64,000 bases of DNA from Nostoc desertorum CM1-VF14 (GCA_019359245.1 JAHHHR010000007.1:62001-126000), one strand, 5' to 3'; shown: positions 9,687-18,938, numbered from the stretch's first letter. Numbers and translations are program-made. The notes: generated from the letters alone by a model not told the origin.

Positions 9687-9997
9687 GGGTGAATCTCCAG
9701 AACTGTCTTGATAAGCCAGCGCCGGGTGGGGTTTTTAAAGCAGTGCGTTACCCTGGTTAAGAGAGTTATACTGACTGCCATCCCATTTGAGGCGACTGGC
9801 ATTGTTGAGCGTTAAGTATTTCAGTGAACGAAAGTGTCGGGCAAAGCAAGTTAAGTGTGTTCGTGAGTGCGTCTCGTAAAGAGGGCGTCGAAAATCAAGA
9901 AATTATCAGATGCTGTTGTGGATTTTTTTACTTTCATCCTTTTTCAGGATTCAGCAAGGGCATTTCACGGCTATGCCAATACCACGAAAGCAAACTT
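9687..9997. other. Spacer between fabZ and lpxA
   Basis: About 310 bp with no coding potential that I trust. It is unusually long for the inside of this gene block and could hold a second promoter for lpxA-lpxB, but I recognise no promoter boxes. Confidence 0.4.
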
Positions 9998-10522
9998 TTA
10001 GTTAACTAGAGAAAACATTAATTCCCCTTCACAAGCAAGTTGACCGTCAACTTCGGCACGACCTTGCATCTTACCGAAACGACGTTGTTTTACCCATAAC
10101 AGTTCCACTGTCATTACTAGTTGATCCCCCGGTACAACCTGGCGGCGAAAGCGAACTTTATCGATACCAGCGAAGACGAAGAGTCCGCCTTCTACCGAAG
10201 ACATTTGAGTTAAAACAATACCTCCAACTTGTGCCATTGCTTCGACAATTAGCACCCCTGGCATCAGTGGTCGTTCAGGGAAATGTCCTGGAAAATGGGG
10301 TTCGTTGATAGTGACATTTTTAACGCCAACAGCTTTTTTACCTGGAATGTAGTCAATTATTTTGTCTACAAGTAAAAATGGATAGCGGTGGGGTAGCAAT
10401 TTCTGAATTTCTTCAGATGTAAAGGTTGTTTTTATCTCAGAATTGATTGTAGTCTCATTTATAGCCTGTGGTTTGGTAGATGTAGTTGTATCGATGGTAT
10501 TCACTTCAGTGAGGATTGACAT
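9998..10522 (-). CDS. fabZ: 3-hydroxyacyl-ACP dehydratase
   Basis: A hot-dog-fold dehydratase that removes water from 3-hydroxyacyl-ACP in fatty acid elongation and competes with LpxA for the same substrate, hence the clustering. Catalytic His80 lies in '[16 protein letters not shown]' and Glu94 in '[11 protein letters not shown]'. The protein is 174 residues. The first 32 or so (Thr/Asn/Ile-rich, '[17 protein letters not shown]') extend beyond the conserved core, which starts near '[20 protein letters not shown]'; I kept the ATG at 10522 because nothing better is seen downstream. It lies 55 bp after lpxC. Confidence 0.95.
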   Translation of the reverse strand: MSILTEVNTIDTTTSTKPQAINETTINSEIKTTFTSEEIQKLLPHRYPFLLVDKIIDYIPGKKAVGVKNVTINEPHFPGHFPERPLMPGVLIVEAMAQVGGIVLTQMSSVEGGLFVFAGIDKVRFRRQVVPGDQLVMTVELLWVKQRRFGKMQGRAEVDGQLACEGELMFSLVN

Positions 10523-10577
10523 TGGCCGTGTGGTTAATGTTTCATTTGATTGGGTAGGCAGGCGTATATCGAAAGCC

Positions 10578-11453
10578 TTAATAATCCTGGATTTTAACCT
10601 TTAAAGCAGCTCCAAAATTTAAAATTTTCTCAGCCAGTTGAATGTGTAAATTGTGACTGGCTTTATATGCTAAGAAATGAGCAACAGGAAAAGTTCCTAG
10701 TAAACTTAAATCTCCTACTAAATCCAAGATTTTATGACGGACTGGCTCATTTGCAAATCTTAATGGGGGATTTAGCCAACCTTCTGGTCCACAAACGAGT
10801 GCATTATCCAAACTGCCACCTTTAATTAACCCTGTTTGTTGTAAATGTTCAATTTGATGTAGTAACCCAAAAGTGCGGGCAGGAGCGATTTCTGTCGCAA
10901 AGCTAGCAGAAGCGTTTTCGAGTTCAGCCGTTAGTGACCAACTGTGCCATTGATTACCAATAGCGGGCAGGTCAAAATCAATACCGTAACTAAAGCGGGT
11001 TTCTGGTGCTGGGAGGGCACATACAAAGGCATCGCCTTGATAGATCCATATTGGTTCTGTAATAGCCTTGGGAACTTGGTTGTTAACGGGTTGTGATACT
11101 AAGCCAACTTGGGCAATGTTGGCTGTCCACACACTTGCTGAACCATCTAAAAGTGGAACTTCTGGACCATCAATTTCAATCCGGGCATTATCCACACCCA
11201 TACCCGCAAGCGCTGCCAACAAATGTTCTACCGTGCGAACATATACCTCACCCTTACCCAACTGAGTTGAGAGAACAGTGTGACTAACTGCCGCAACTTG
11301 GGCTGGAATGATCGGCAAATCTGGTAAATCCACCCTCACAAAGTAGCGTCCACTTCCTGCCTCAGCCGGTAGTATCCGCACTTGGGTACTCACACCGCTA
11401 TGCAATCCCACCCCTGTTTGCGTGATTTGGGAGGCTAGAGTGTGCTGTTGCAT
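10578..11453 (-). CDS. lpxC: UDP-3-O-acyl-N-acetylglucosamine deacetylase
   Basis: A zinc deacetylase carrying out the committed step of lipid A synthesis. Zinc ligands can be placed at H77 ('[18 protein letters not shown]'), H240 and D244 ('[12 protein letters not shown]'). 'GVGLHSG' near the N-terminus and '[11 protein letters not shown]' near residue 100 are family signatures. At 291 residues the length is normal. The gene follows bamA with a gap of about 220 bp that contains a six-unit heptanucleotide repeat. Confidence 0.96.
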   Translation of the reverse strand: MQQHTLASQITQTGVGLHSGVSTQVRILPAEAGSGRYFVRVDLPDLPIIPAQVAAVSHTVLSTQLGKGEVYVRTVEHLLAALAGMGVDNARIEIDGPEVPLLDGSASVWTANIAQVGLVSQPVNNQVPKAITEPIWIYQGDAFVCALPAPETRFSYGIDFDLPAIGNQWHSWSLTAELENASASFATEIAPARTFGLLHQIEHLQQTGLIKGGSLDNALVCGPEGWLNPPLRFANEPVRHKILDLVGDLSLLGTFPVAHFLAYKASHNLHIQLAEKILNFGAALKVKIQDY

Positions 11454-11601
11454 AGTCTAAAAGTCAGTATATTTCTTTTAGTATTGTTCATCGTCTGTTT
11501 TGGTAAAATCCCTGATATTTCCTTATTAATGTCATTAATCCCTTTATCGGAACAGTATTGAGGTAAATGTAAAAATTAGCAAGCTAATCCAAAAAAGATA
11601 A

Positions 11602-11643
11602 TTGTCATTTGTCCTTTGTCAGTTGTCCCTTGTCTTTTGTGAT
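11602..11643. repeat. Heptanucleotide tandem repeat (TTGTCNN)x6
   Basis: Six units in register: TTGTCAT, TTGTCCT, TTGTCAG, TTGTCCC, TTGTCTT and TTGTGAT. They lie in the bamA-lpxC gap. Related units occur at 14201, 43206, 46307, 51644 and 59747. Confidence 0.85.
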
Positions 11644-11677
11644 TCACTAATGACCAATGACAACTGACTATGACAAG

Positions 11678-14161
11678 TTAAAATCTTTCGCCAATACCGA
11701 AATTAATCCGACTATCACCGTCATCGTTGATACCGTAGTCAATACGAATTGGTCCCAGTGGGGACTGGACGCGTACGCCGAGACCATAGCCGTAGCCACT
11801 GCCGTTTTTATTAAGCACTTCAGCTGCCTGGGTACTAGTTCCCAGGTCACTGCCTATATCAAAAAATAGTGCGCCGCTGACTACTGAAAAAACTGGGAAC
11901 CGATACTCAACTGATGCTTGCACATAAGAGCGTCCACTACCTAATGCTCCTTCTTCATAACCTCGGACGGAGTTGCTACCGCCAATGGTAAAGGCTTCGT
12001 AGGGAGGCAAGTCACCAAGGATGGTTCCCGCTTGCACATTAAATGCCAAGGTTTGTGCCCCTTTGCTGAGGCTAATCAATTGAACGGGTAAATATCTGCT
12101 GTAACTACCCCGCAATCTGGTCAGAAAAATATTTCCTTGTCCCACAGGTACTGACTGGTCTATTCCGAAACGGAGATAAGAACCACTAGTGGGTTGCAGA
12201 GGGTTATTACGGAGATCGCGCTGTGCCCCTAGTTGCAACAGCACTAAATCGTCTTCACCTGAACCAGAGAAGCTAAGTGGAATTTCGCCGCTGATGCGGT
12301 TCCCATCGTCGTCAAACACCGCTCCTGTTCTTCTGAGATTGCCATCGGCATCACGGGCGGAAACTCTTTGATACTGGAAACCGGCTGAGGCTGTCCATAC
12401 CGAACTTTTGTAAGGATTTGAGGAAAGGGGGCGGGTAAAGGTGACACCGCCACCTAGACGGAGAATGCGGGGGCGATCGCCATCATCCGTTTGCCCCTCT
12501 TGAAATGTCCTAATATCTTGATCTGTGCCATCAAAAATCAACGAAATAGAACTGCGGCGAAAAAGATTGGTTGTGTAGGAAGTCCGGTAGGGATCTCCTG
12601 CAATCCAAGGGTCCGTAAACCGCACGTCAAACAGCAGTTCCCGTTCTCCCACCTGTACTTCTGCTCCCAGTTTTTGGTTCCTACCGTTCAGGTTTTGCTG
12701 TTGATAGCTAACTGTTCCAAAAAGTCCGCTAGCAGAACTAATCCCTGCCCCGGCTGCAATAGAACCACTACTGCGTTCAGCTACATTCACTACTACATCC
12801 ACTTTGCTGGGGTCAGTACCAGGGTCAAGGGAGACATTTACATCTTCAAACAGTCCTAGTCCATACACTCGCTGTAAGTCTCTTTGCACTGTGTTGCGAT
12901 TGAATACTTGCCCTGGCTTCAACTCCACTTCTCGCGTAATGATGTAATCCTGTGTCCGTCCCCGAATTGGCTGTCCCTTCTCGTCTGTCTCCTGACCATC
13001 TTTATTGCGGAATCGGACTCGAATGTTTTCTACTACACCTTCTGCTATTTGCAAGGTAACAACCCCGTTTTCAGAGACTTGTGGCGCTCCAATCACGTTA
13101 GCTAGTACGTAACCTTGGTCTTGATACCGCTTGTTTAACTGCTTGATGCTTTCTTGCAACTCACGCAAGTTGAGGATTCTGCCATACTGATTTTTAAAGA
13201 CTTCATCCACAGTATTCGCTGGGAGTACAGAAGCAACACCAGTGCCAGGATTGGCTTGCACTTCTACCTTGCTTAAAACGGGGTTAGGCTGTACAACAAA
13301 GCTCACCCGCACTCCTAATGGGGTATCTTCTGGCGCTGCTTGCACGTTGGAGAAGAAGCCAGTACCAAAGACGGCGTTAATATCTTCTTGCAGTTGGGTG
13401 CGGGTTGTTGTTCGTCCTGGTTGGGTACGAATTACTTTGTAAACTTGTTCTTCCAGTTCTGGTGATAGTTGGCCTGTTTGTGATCTAATTAATACTTCCG
13501 ACACCAGTACGCGTGGGTCATTGGCTTCTGGGGCTGTGTTGGGTTGAGTCTCTCCCGGAGTTGTCGGCGGGTTAACATTCTGCGGACTGGGAGTTGCACC
13601 TGGGCTTGGAGCAGGTGTTCGTTGTTGACCATCTGGGAATGGAACATTAGGAGCGGTAGATGGTTCTGGAGTAGTGGGTAATAAAGGTTCCGTTGTCGGT
13701 GGATTGACATTTTCTGGAACTGGAGTTGCCTCAGGAGTTGGGGAAAGCGTTGGTTGTTGAATTTCTGGCGGTGGGATGTCTGGAGCGGGAGACGGCTGCT
13801 GATTAGAATTAGGATCTATTTGAGGGGTTTGTGCAGTTTTTGGGGTTGTGGAGGTTGGCACTATTACCTTTGGTGCCACGTAGGCGTAGCCCGCCGCAGG
13901 CATCGCTGCTGGATTGGCAGGGTAAACTGCAACAATGCGGGATTTATCCGCCTCCATAACTTCTGTGGGATTAGATCGAGATTCTAGACTTTTACTAGAT
14001 TCAACCTGACCTGTGTCCTTTTCTGGCTGCTGATTTGTTTCTAGTGTCAAAACTTCTGTTGTCTGTTTTGAACTGTTGGCGGTTTCTGCACTTGCACTCA
14101 ATGAACTGCCCAAAGGGGCTGCAATTGCTACTGCTGCCAGCAATAAGGGAGATAAACGCAT
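11678..14161 (-). CDS. bamA: Omp85/BamA outer-membrane protein assembly factor
   Basis: An 827-residue outer-membrane beta-barrel insertase, the cyanobacterial relative of chloroplast Toc75. Residues 1-25 are a signal peptide ending 'SLSASAETA'. Residues of about 30-205 form a low-complexity Pro/Thr-rich linker, longer than in proteobacterial BamA. From about 215 to 470 there are three POTRA repeats (starting near 'VLVSEVLIRSQTGQLS'), as in other cyanobacteria. The 16-stranded barrel follows, ending in the outer-membrane signature phenylalanine ('INFGIGERF'). A small dispersed repeat (13875-13906) is inserted in frame in the linker and encodes 'AMPAAGYAYVAP'. The location upstream of lpxC links outer-membrane protein and lipid A supply. 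Confidence 0.95.
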   Translation of the reverse strand: MRLSPLLLAAVAIAAPLGSSLSASAETANSSKQTTEVLTLETNQQPEKDTGQVESSKSLESRSNPTEVMEADKSRIVAVYPANPAAMPAAGYAYVAPKVIVPTSTTPKTAQTPQIDPNSNQQPSPAPDIPPPEIQQPTLSPTPEATPVPENVNPPTTEPLLPTTPEPSTAPNVPFPDGQQRTPAPSPGATPSPQNVNPPTTPGETQPNTAPEANDPRVLVSEVLIRSQTGQLSPELEEQVYKVIRTQPGRTTTRTQLQEDINAVFGTGFFSNVQAAPEDTPLGVRVSFVVQPNPVLSKVEVQANPGTGVASVLPANTVDEVFKNQYGRILNLRELQESIKQLNKRYQDQGYVLANVIGAPQVSENGVVTLQIAEGVVENIRVRFRNKDGQETDEKGQPIRGRTQDYIITREVELKPGQVFNRNTVQRDLQRVYGLGLFEDVNVSLDPGTDPSKVDVVVNVAERSSGSIAAGAGISSASGLFGTVSYQQQNLNGRNQKLGAEVQVGERELLFDVRFTDPWIAGDPYRTSYTTNLFRRSSISLIFDGTDQDIRTFQEGQTDDGDRPRILRLGGGVTFTRPLSSNPYKSSVWTASAGFQYQRVSARDADGNLRRTGAVFDDDGNRISGEIPLSFSGSGEDDLVLLQLGAQRDLRNNPLQPTSGSYLRFGIDQSVPVGQGNIFLTRLRGSYSRYLPVQLISLSKGAQTLAFNVQAGTILGDLPPYEAFTIGGSNSVRGYEEGALGSGRSYVQASVEYRFPVFSVVSGALFFDIGSDLGTSTQAAEVLNKNGSGYGYGLGVRVQSPLGPIRIDYGINDDGDSRINFGIGERF
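13875..13906. repeat. Small dispersed repeat inserted in frame in bamA
   Basis: GTAGGCGTAGCCCGCCGCAG followed by GCATCGC lies inside the coding sequence. Read on the gene's strand it encodes AMPAAGYAYVAP in the low-complexity linker before the first POTRA domain. It keeps the frame. Confidence 0.75.
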
Positions 14162-14200
14162 TTTACTTTTGATTCCTCTTCACGACCACACACACAAATA

Positions 14201-14260
14201 GTCATTAGTCATTGGTCATTAGTCATTGGTGAATAACAAAGGACAACTGACAAAGGACAA
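14201..14260. repeat. Heptanucleotide repeat tract upstream of bamA
   Basis: GTCATTA and GTCATTG-type heptads alternate four times, then a related GACAA/GGACAA-rich segment follows up to about 14260. The tract sits in the 129-bp purC-bamA gap, where the bamA promoter or leader would be. Confidence 0.75.
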
Positions 14261-14290
14261 TCCACACGAGTTTAATAGATTTTTACCCAC

Positions 14291-15028
14291 TTAATTATTA
14301 CTCTCTACTGCTTTTAGCACTCTTTGTAAAACCTCCTGGTAGGCATCCTCTACATTTCCTAAGTCTCGGCGAAAACGGTCTTTGTCCATTACCCGGCGGT
14401 TTGAGTCCTCTTCTGCGGTATCCCACAAACGGCAGGTGTCGGGGCTAATTTCGTCTGCCAAGAGCAACTGCTGTTGTGAGTCCAAGCCAAACTCTAGTTT
14501 GAAGTCTACTAGGGTAATGCCACATTGTTGCCAAAATTTCTTGAGAAATTCGTTGATTTGCAATGCTAGATGTGTAATTGCGTCCACTTGTTCCGGTGTA
14601 GCTAGTTCTAGCAGGTACAAGCGATCGCGTGTCAACAAAGGATCTCCTAATTGATCGTTTTTGTAATAAAATTCAACCAAAGGCTGTTTCAGAATTGTAC
14701 CCACTGGTAATCCTGTTTGCTGACACAAACTGCCAGCAGCAATATTTCTGATAACCACTTCTAAGGGTAAAATTTTTACTGCTCTCACCCGCATCTGATT
14801 CGGGGTAGGACTGTCAATAAAGTGAGTCTTTATACCATTTGCCTCCAACTGTTTAAAAAGCTGGCTGGAAATGCTACAATTAATCTTTCCCTTTTCTTGG
14901 ATACTGCCGCGCTTTTGGGCGTTAAACGCCGTGGCATCGTCTTTAAAATCGGCCAACAAGACTTCCGGATCGTCTGTTGTATAAAGAATTTTGGCTTTGC
15001 CTTCGTATAATTTGGAATTAACAGACAT
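14291..15028 (-). CDS. purC: Phosphoribosylaminoimidazole-succinocarboxamide synthase
   Basis: A 245-residue SAICAR synthetase that condenses CAIR with aspartate using ATP in purine synthesis. Signatures: N-terminal 'LYEGKAKILYTT', 'FKDDATAFNAQK', 'PLEVVIRNIAAGSL' and 'LVDFKLEFG' followed by 'LLADEISPDTCRLWD'. The length is normal. It lies 129 bp upstream of bamA on the same strand, an arrangement also found in other Nostocales, though there is no functional link with the lpx genes. Confidence 0.96.
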   Translation of the reverse strand: MSVNSKLYEGKAKILYTTDDPEVLLADFKDDATAFNAQKRGSIQEKGKINCSISSQLFKQLEANGIKTHFIDSPTPNQMRVRAVKILPLEVVIRNIAAGSLCQQTGLPVGTILKQPLVEFYYKNDQLGDPLLTRDRLYLLELATPEQVDAITHLALQINEFLKKFWQQCGITLVDFKLEFGLDSQQQLLLADEISPDTCRLWDTAEEDSNRRVMDKDRFRRDLGNVEDAYQEVLQRVLKAVESNN

Positions 15029-15899
15029 GGTGGCAGTAAAGTTCTAGGCGATGGACAAAATCTGTCCTTTGAGGCTTTACCATTTTATCTTTAGTTATTA
15101 ACTATTAGCCATTGATGATTATTTAAGAGGGTGCGGGGGCAAGGGTAGTTAGGTAGAGGTCTATAGCAGGAACCCTTAACGCCGAAAAAGGGCAGACGGG
15201 CACAGAGGAAAATTTTCTCACTTTGCTATTTCCTCCTTTCCCTCTTTTTGGTCACTGGTCAGCAGAAAGTTGCTAAACATTCACAACTGAATCTCTAACT
15301 TTTAACAGAGGACAATTCGCTTTCACGCATAGTATGCTTACCTAAGCGGTTCTTCCCTAAAAATCTGTAGTTATTTTTGCAAAAATGATAATTACTAGAA
15401 ATACGGGTGTTTTTTAGCAAAATATAACTCGAAGTTTCTACTGAAGTTAATTACAGTCAGAACTTCATAAATTAAGATGAGATAAATTTACAACTGGGAG
15501 GGAAGTCAAATATTCTCTTTAGTTACTTTAGGAGAAATCTTTTTGTAACTTTTACAGTAAAAGTATTTCAGGCTTTATTTTCTAGTCTCAAAATCTAAAT
15601 CAACCAATTCCCGCATCATTAAGTTGGAAAAGGAGTTCAATAGTTCGAGTTACAAAGGAAGGCAGAGAGCATAGGGAAGAAGTACTAATAAAAACTTTAG
15701 TTGTGGGTCTAAAGCCCACTAGTATAAAAAAAATTGTGTCAAGCGGAAAGTGCCACGAGACACAAGGCGTCCTTACTTCAGTCCCACGTTTTTAAACATG
15801 GGTTCCCTTCTGCCTTCTGAATCTTTTATGACGAAACGTAGATATCAGGGTAGCAAATGATTCAGCTTTAGAGATTCAAACACAAGGGGAGTTGATAAA
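15029..15899. other. Intergenic region of about 870 bp with clustered stem-loops
   Basis: This is the longest gene-free stretch in the first 30 kb, lying between divergent purC and the 91-residue gene. The first 650 bp are AT-rich without recognisable signals. The last 200 bp hold three consecutive stem-loops (15703-15802), listed separately. I see no convincing ORF. Confidence 0.5.
15703..15802 (+). ncRNA. Three consecutive stem-loops; candidate structured RNA or IS-end relic
   Basis: Three hairpins lie within 100 bp: GTGGG/CCCAC (15703-15719); TTGTGTC/GACACAA around an 18-nt loop (15734-15765); and CCCACGTTT/AAACATGGG with one mismatch (15783-15802). Their spacing ends about 100 bp before the next gene, so they could form its 5' leader. 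Subterminal hairpins of this kind also mark IS200/IS605-type ends. No transposase remnant was recognised, and the strand is a guess. Confidence 0.3.
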
Positions 15900-16175
15900 T
15901 TGGAGAACAAAATAGTGAACAAGGATGATTTTCTTTACCCTCGCGGTCGCTACTACGGTCAGGTAAAGCCAGAAAACTTGGTTTTTAATGCTAATCTACA
16001 GGAATTTGCCCAGCGAGTAAGCTACATTTGCAACTTAGAAACAAATGGAAAACTGCCTCCAGGTGAAGCTTACGAACAAATAAGAGATCTATGGCAACAG
16101 TTGAAACGCTCAAAAATAGAGCTAAGAATTGGCGAAGATCCATTTAAGGATGATCAGGGAGAAGCTGAGGGTTGA
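15900..16175 (+). CDS. Small conserved cyanobacterial protein of unknown function
   Basis: A 91-residue soluble, charged protein. I recognise it as a type conserved in cyanobacteria (probably the DUF7219 group, from memory) with no known role. The core 'FLYPRGRYYG...LVFNANLQEFAQRVSYICNL' is aromatic-rich and the C-terminal half is predicted helical. The start is TTG: the purine-rich AAGGGGAG lies at ribosome-binding distance before it, while the GTG at 15915 and other alternatives have no such site. It converges on the cyclase gene, leaving 27 bp between the two stops. Confidence 0.75.
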   Translation: MENKIVNKDDFLYPRGRYYGQVKPENLVFNANLQEFAQRVSYICNLETNGKLPPGEAYEQIRDLWQQLKRSKIELRIGEDPFKDDQGEAEG

Positions 16176-16202
16176 ATGGGGCATGGGGCATTGGGCAAAT
16201 GA

Positions 16203-18845
16203 CTACTTACTAAGCATTGTCCAGACACCATCCCAAGATTTTGGAGGCGGCGTTTGCTGATAATTACGTGCTCGTTCTATGTGGATATCAACAGCTTGAT
16301 CTTGGGGTTTAATGCATTTGGCAGCTTCAAAACAGGCGATCGCTTGCGAGAAGTTGCGCGATAAATAAGCCGAGCGTCCAGTATGATAGTGAAATAAAAA
16401 CTCTTGAGTGTTGGCATCTAGAGGGATGGTGCGATCGCCAATTAACTCGTAGATATTTACAGCTTGGTGTTTCCCTTTGACTCGGATTTTATCTAACTGG
16501 CGCACCCAAATGCGATCGCTGCAAACCTGGTAAGTAAATTCACTTAAAAGAATATCACAACCGTAATCTTTAGTTACCGCTTCCAAGCGCGAACTTAAAT
16601 TTACGCTATCTCCAATTACGGTATAATCCATCCGTTTGCGGGAACCAATATTACCCGAAACCACTTCTCCAGAACTAATCCCAATGCCAATATGAATTTG
16701 TGGCTGCGCTTGAATAATCCGTCGATGGTTAAATTCTTCTAACCGTTGTCGCATATCTAACGCTGACTGCACAGCCCTCCAAGCATGATTTTCAGTTAGC
16801 GGTATCGGCGCACCAAATACTGCCATTAAGGCATCACCAATAAACTTATCGAGAGTACCTTCGTAGTTAAAAACTGCCTCCACCATCGTTTCAAAATACT
16901 GATTGAGCAGCAATACCACTTCAGCTGCACCAAGGTTTTCTGTAAGTGTTGTGTAGCCGCGGATATCAGAAAACAAAATGGTTACTTCCTTGCGCTCACC
17001 CACCATTAAAGCGTCTTCCCCCAAAGCCATAACTTGCTCGGCTACATGGGGCGTTAGGTAGCGGGACATAGTAGTTTTCATCCGTTTTTCCTGGCTGATG
17101 TCTTCTAACACCACCAAACCACCGCGGACACCGCCTTCTGGGTTAGTTAGGGGATTGACAGTTAGATTTGTACTGCGTTCTAATTTTTGCACCTCATCAG
17201 CGCTGAGAAACTCAGATTGGGGAGTAAGGGGTAGATTCCAGGGAATGAAAATATCGGGGTTAGTGCGATCGCGCACTGCTAAAATTGAGTCCTGAGTCCT
17301 GAATTTTGATTCTTGAGGCTCACTTTTAACTCCTAACTCTTCTCTACGAGAGGCTGCGCCAACGGCAGGCTCAGGGCATCGCTCCTCACTCTTAACTTGA
17401 GAAATTCCCACTATCAAACTTTGCTCTGGTACATAATGTTTAGCTCCAGTTTTTAAACTATCTTCTAACCGCATTTGGAGATTTTCAATTGGTACAACTT
17501 CCCAAACTAGGCGACCAATCAAATTTTGTTCCCACAAAAGCTTGTTGTTTTTAGTATTAGCGTCTCCTATTGGACAACCCAACAACTCTAAGGCCGCATC
17601 ATTAATCGTCACAATGCGTCCTGTCATATCCGTAGAAATTACAGCATCTGATAGACTTTGTAAAATATCTTTTTGATACTGCTTTTCTAACAGCACATTT
17701 TCAAATAGGCGAGCATTTTCTAAAGCAACTCCTGCCTGGATATTAAAAGCCCGCATAAACTCTTCATCAGAAGCAGTAAAACTGTTTTGTTGCTTATTAA
17801 TTAATTGTGTAACGCCAATTAATTCATTTGCAGAATTAAATAGTGGCAAACAAAGAATATTGCGAGTTACATACCCAGTTCTTCTATCTATAGTCGGATC
17901 AAAACGGGGATCTTTATAGGCATCAGAAATATTTAATGCTTCACCAGTGGAGGCCACATAGCCAGCAATGCCACGGTTTGCAGGAATGCGAATTTCTATC
18001 AAATTTGTGCCATCTGCCGCCGCTGCAACTTTCGTCCAGAGTTCGCCCATCTCTTTACGATATAAAAACAGTGTGCTGCGGTCTGCTTGCATTAAAATTC
18101 GAGCTTGCTCCATGACTATCTGCAAAGTTGCTTCTAAATCCAAACTTTGCCCCAGTGTTTGAGTTGCCCTCAACAGAGCCGTTGCACCTCGTTGATTGCG
18201 AGCTGCTACATAAAAAGATTGGCAGCTTTCCAAAATAATCCCAATAGAAGCGGCGAAGTCTCGAAACCGTTCTTCATCATCATAATTAAACGGAACATTC
18301 CCGGTTTTATTAGCCAGTTGCACTACCGCTACAGTCTGGTTCTTGCTACTGAGAACAGGCATACATAAAATATTATGTATTTTGTAGCCCATTTGTTTTT
18401 CAAGTTCTGGGCTAAATAGAGGGTGAGTATAAGTCTCAGATATATTTAAATATTGACCTGTACTAGCAACATGACCGGGAATACCCGCTGTAATGGGAGT
18501 CCGAATTTCTAAGAACTTTTGGGTATTATCTTGAGGAACTTTTGACCACAGTTGACCTTTATCATAGTCAACTAAAAAAATAGCTGTGTGTTCTGCTTGC
18601 AGGATTTGACCAATTTTGAGGGTGATAGCTTCTAGCACCTTCTCCAACATAATTTCTAGAGTTTCATTATTAATCAGTTCAATGGCTCTAAGAAATTGCT
18701 GGAACTCAGCGGTTATGAAGTCGAGTAAGCAAACAAATTCATTAAAAGATAAATCTTTAACACGACGCAGTAGGGCGTGAGTACGATTAACTTGAGTCAA
18801 TTCAGTTAATGTAGCCAAGACGCTGCCAGAGTTAGGGAGTGTCAC
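16203..18845 (-). CDS. GAF-GAF-PAS class III adenylate cyclase, CyaB type
   Basis: An 880-residue cyclase making cAMP from ATP. Order: GAF-A (about 55-200) and GAF-B (about 230-385), each with the NKFDE cyclic-nucleotide-binding motif ('NKTGNVPFNYDDE', 'NKQQNSFTASDE'); a PAS domain (about 395-600); the catalytic domain (about 619-770) with metal Asp in 'ILFSDIRG' and 'FIGDALMAVFG' and the Asn/Arg pair in 'VNLSSRLE'; and a C-terminal TPR-like segment. This matches Anabaena CyaB1/CyaB2, in which cAMP binding to a GAF domain activates the cyclase. I chose the GTG at 18845 because GGAG lies 9 bases before it; a TTG seven codons upstream lies inside a repeat. A repeat-derived insert (17290-17405) lies in frame in the PAS region. 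Confidence 0.9.
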   Translation of the reverse strand: MTLPNSGSVLATLTELTQVNRTHALLRRVKDLSFNEFVCLLDFITAEFQQFLRAIELINNETLEIMLEKVLEAITLKIGQILQAEHTAIFLVDYDKGQLWSKVPQDNTQKFLEIRTPITAGIPGHVASTGQYLNISETYTHPLFSPELEKQMGYKIHNILCMPVLSSKNQTVAVVQLANKTGNVPFNYDDEERFRDFAASIGIILESCQSFYVAARNQRGATALLRATQTLGQSLDLEATLQIVMEQARILMQADRSTLFLYRKEMGELWTKVAAAADGTNLIEIRIPANRGIAGYVASTGEALNISDAYKDPRFDPTIDRRTGYVTRNILCLPLFNSANELIGVTQLINKQQNSFTASDEEFMRAFNIQAGVALENARLFENVLLEKQYQKDILQSLSDAVISTDMTGRIVTINDAALELLGCPIGDANTKNNKLLWEQNLIGRLVWEVVPIENLQMRLEDSLKTGAKHYVPEQSLIVGISQVKSEERCPEPAVGAASRREELGVKSEPQESKFRTQDSILAVRDRTNPDIFIPWNLPLTPQSEFLSADEVQKLERSTNLTVNPLTNPEGGVRGGLVVLEDISQEKRMKTTMSRYLTPHVAEQVMALGEDALMVGERKEVTILFSDIRGYTTLTENLGAAEVVLLLNQYFETMVEAVFNYEGTLDKFIGDALMAVFGAPIPLTENHAWRAVQSALDMRQRLEEFNHRRIIQAQPQIHIGIGISSGEVVSGNIGSRKRMDYTVIGDSVNLSSRLEAVTKDYGCDILLSEFTYQVCSDRIWVRQLDKIRVKGKHQAVNIYELIGDRTIPLDANTQEFLFHYHTGRSAYLSRNFSQAIACFEAAKCIKPQDQAVDIHIERARNYQQTPPPKSWDGVWTMLSK
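17341..17383. repeat. Small dispersed repeat inserted in frame in the adenylate cyclase
   Basis: TCTCTACGAGAGGCTGCGCC and the following AACGGCAGGC...GGGCATCGC form a typical Nostoc dispersed repeat. It lies inside the coding sequence and encodes roughly 'RCPEPAVGAASRREE'. Flanking heptad-like CTCCTAACTCTT and CCTGAGTCCTGA segments suggest that the whole 17290-17405 insert is repeat-derived. Confidence 0.7.
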
Positions 18846-18860
18846 GTCGCTTTGCTCCGA

Positions 18861-18884
18861 ATTCAAAATTCAAAATTCAAAATT
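18861..18884. repeat. Heptanucleotide repeat (ATTCAAA)x3 at the cyclase start
   Basis: On the gene strand this reads as ATTTTGA-type units followed by TTCGGAGCAAAGC, which contains the ribosome-binding site of the cyclase. The same design occurs at 63296-63343 before the Wzc-like gene. Confidence 0.85.
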
Positions 18885-18938
18885 AATAATCCCCATAAAT
18901 AAATGGGCTTGTATCATGAGTCTGTTTCGGTCATGGGA

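Noticed and set aside
9824..10009. Plus-strand frame in the fabZ-lpxA gap
   Set aside because: No ribosome-binding site, odd Cys/Phe-rich composition, overlaps the fabZ end. Likely chance.
12491..13105. Plus-strand frames of 122 and 73 residues opposite bamA
   Set aside because: Antisense shadows of the clearly real Omp85 coding sequence.
15029..15700. Search for a riboswitch upstream of purC
   Set aside because: I could not find the conserved core of a purine or other known riboswitch by eye.
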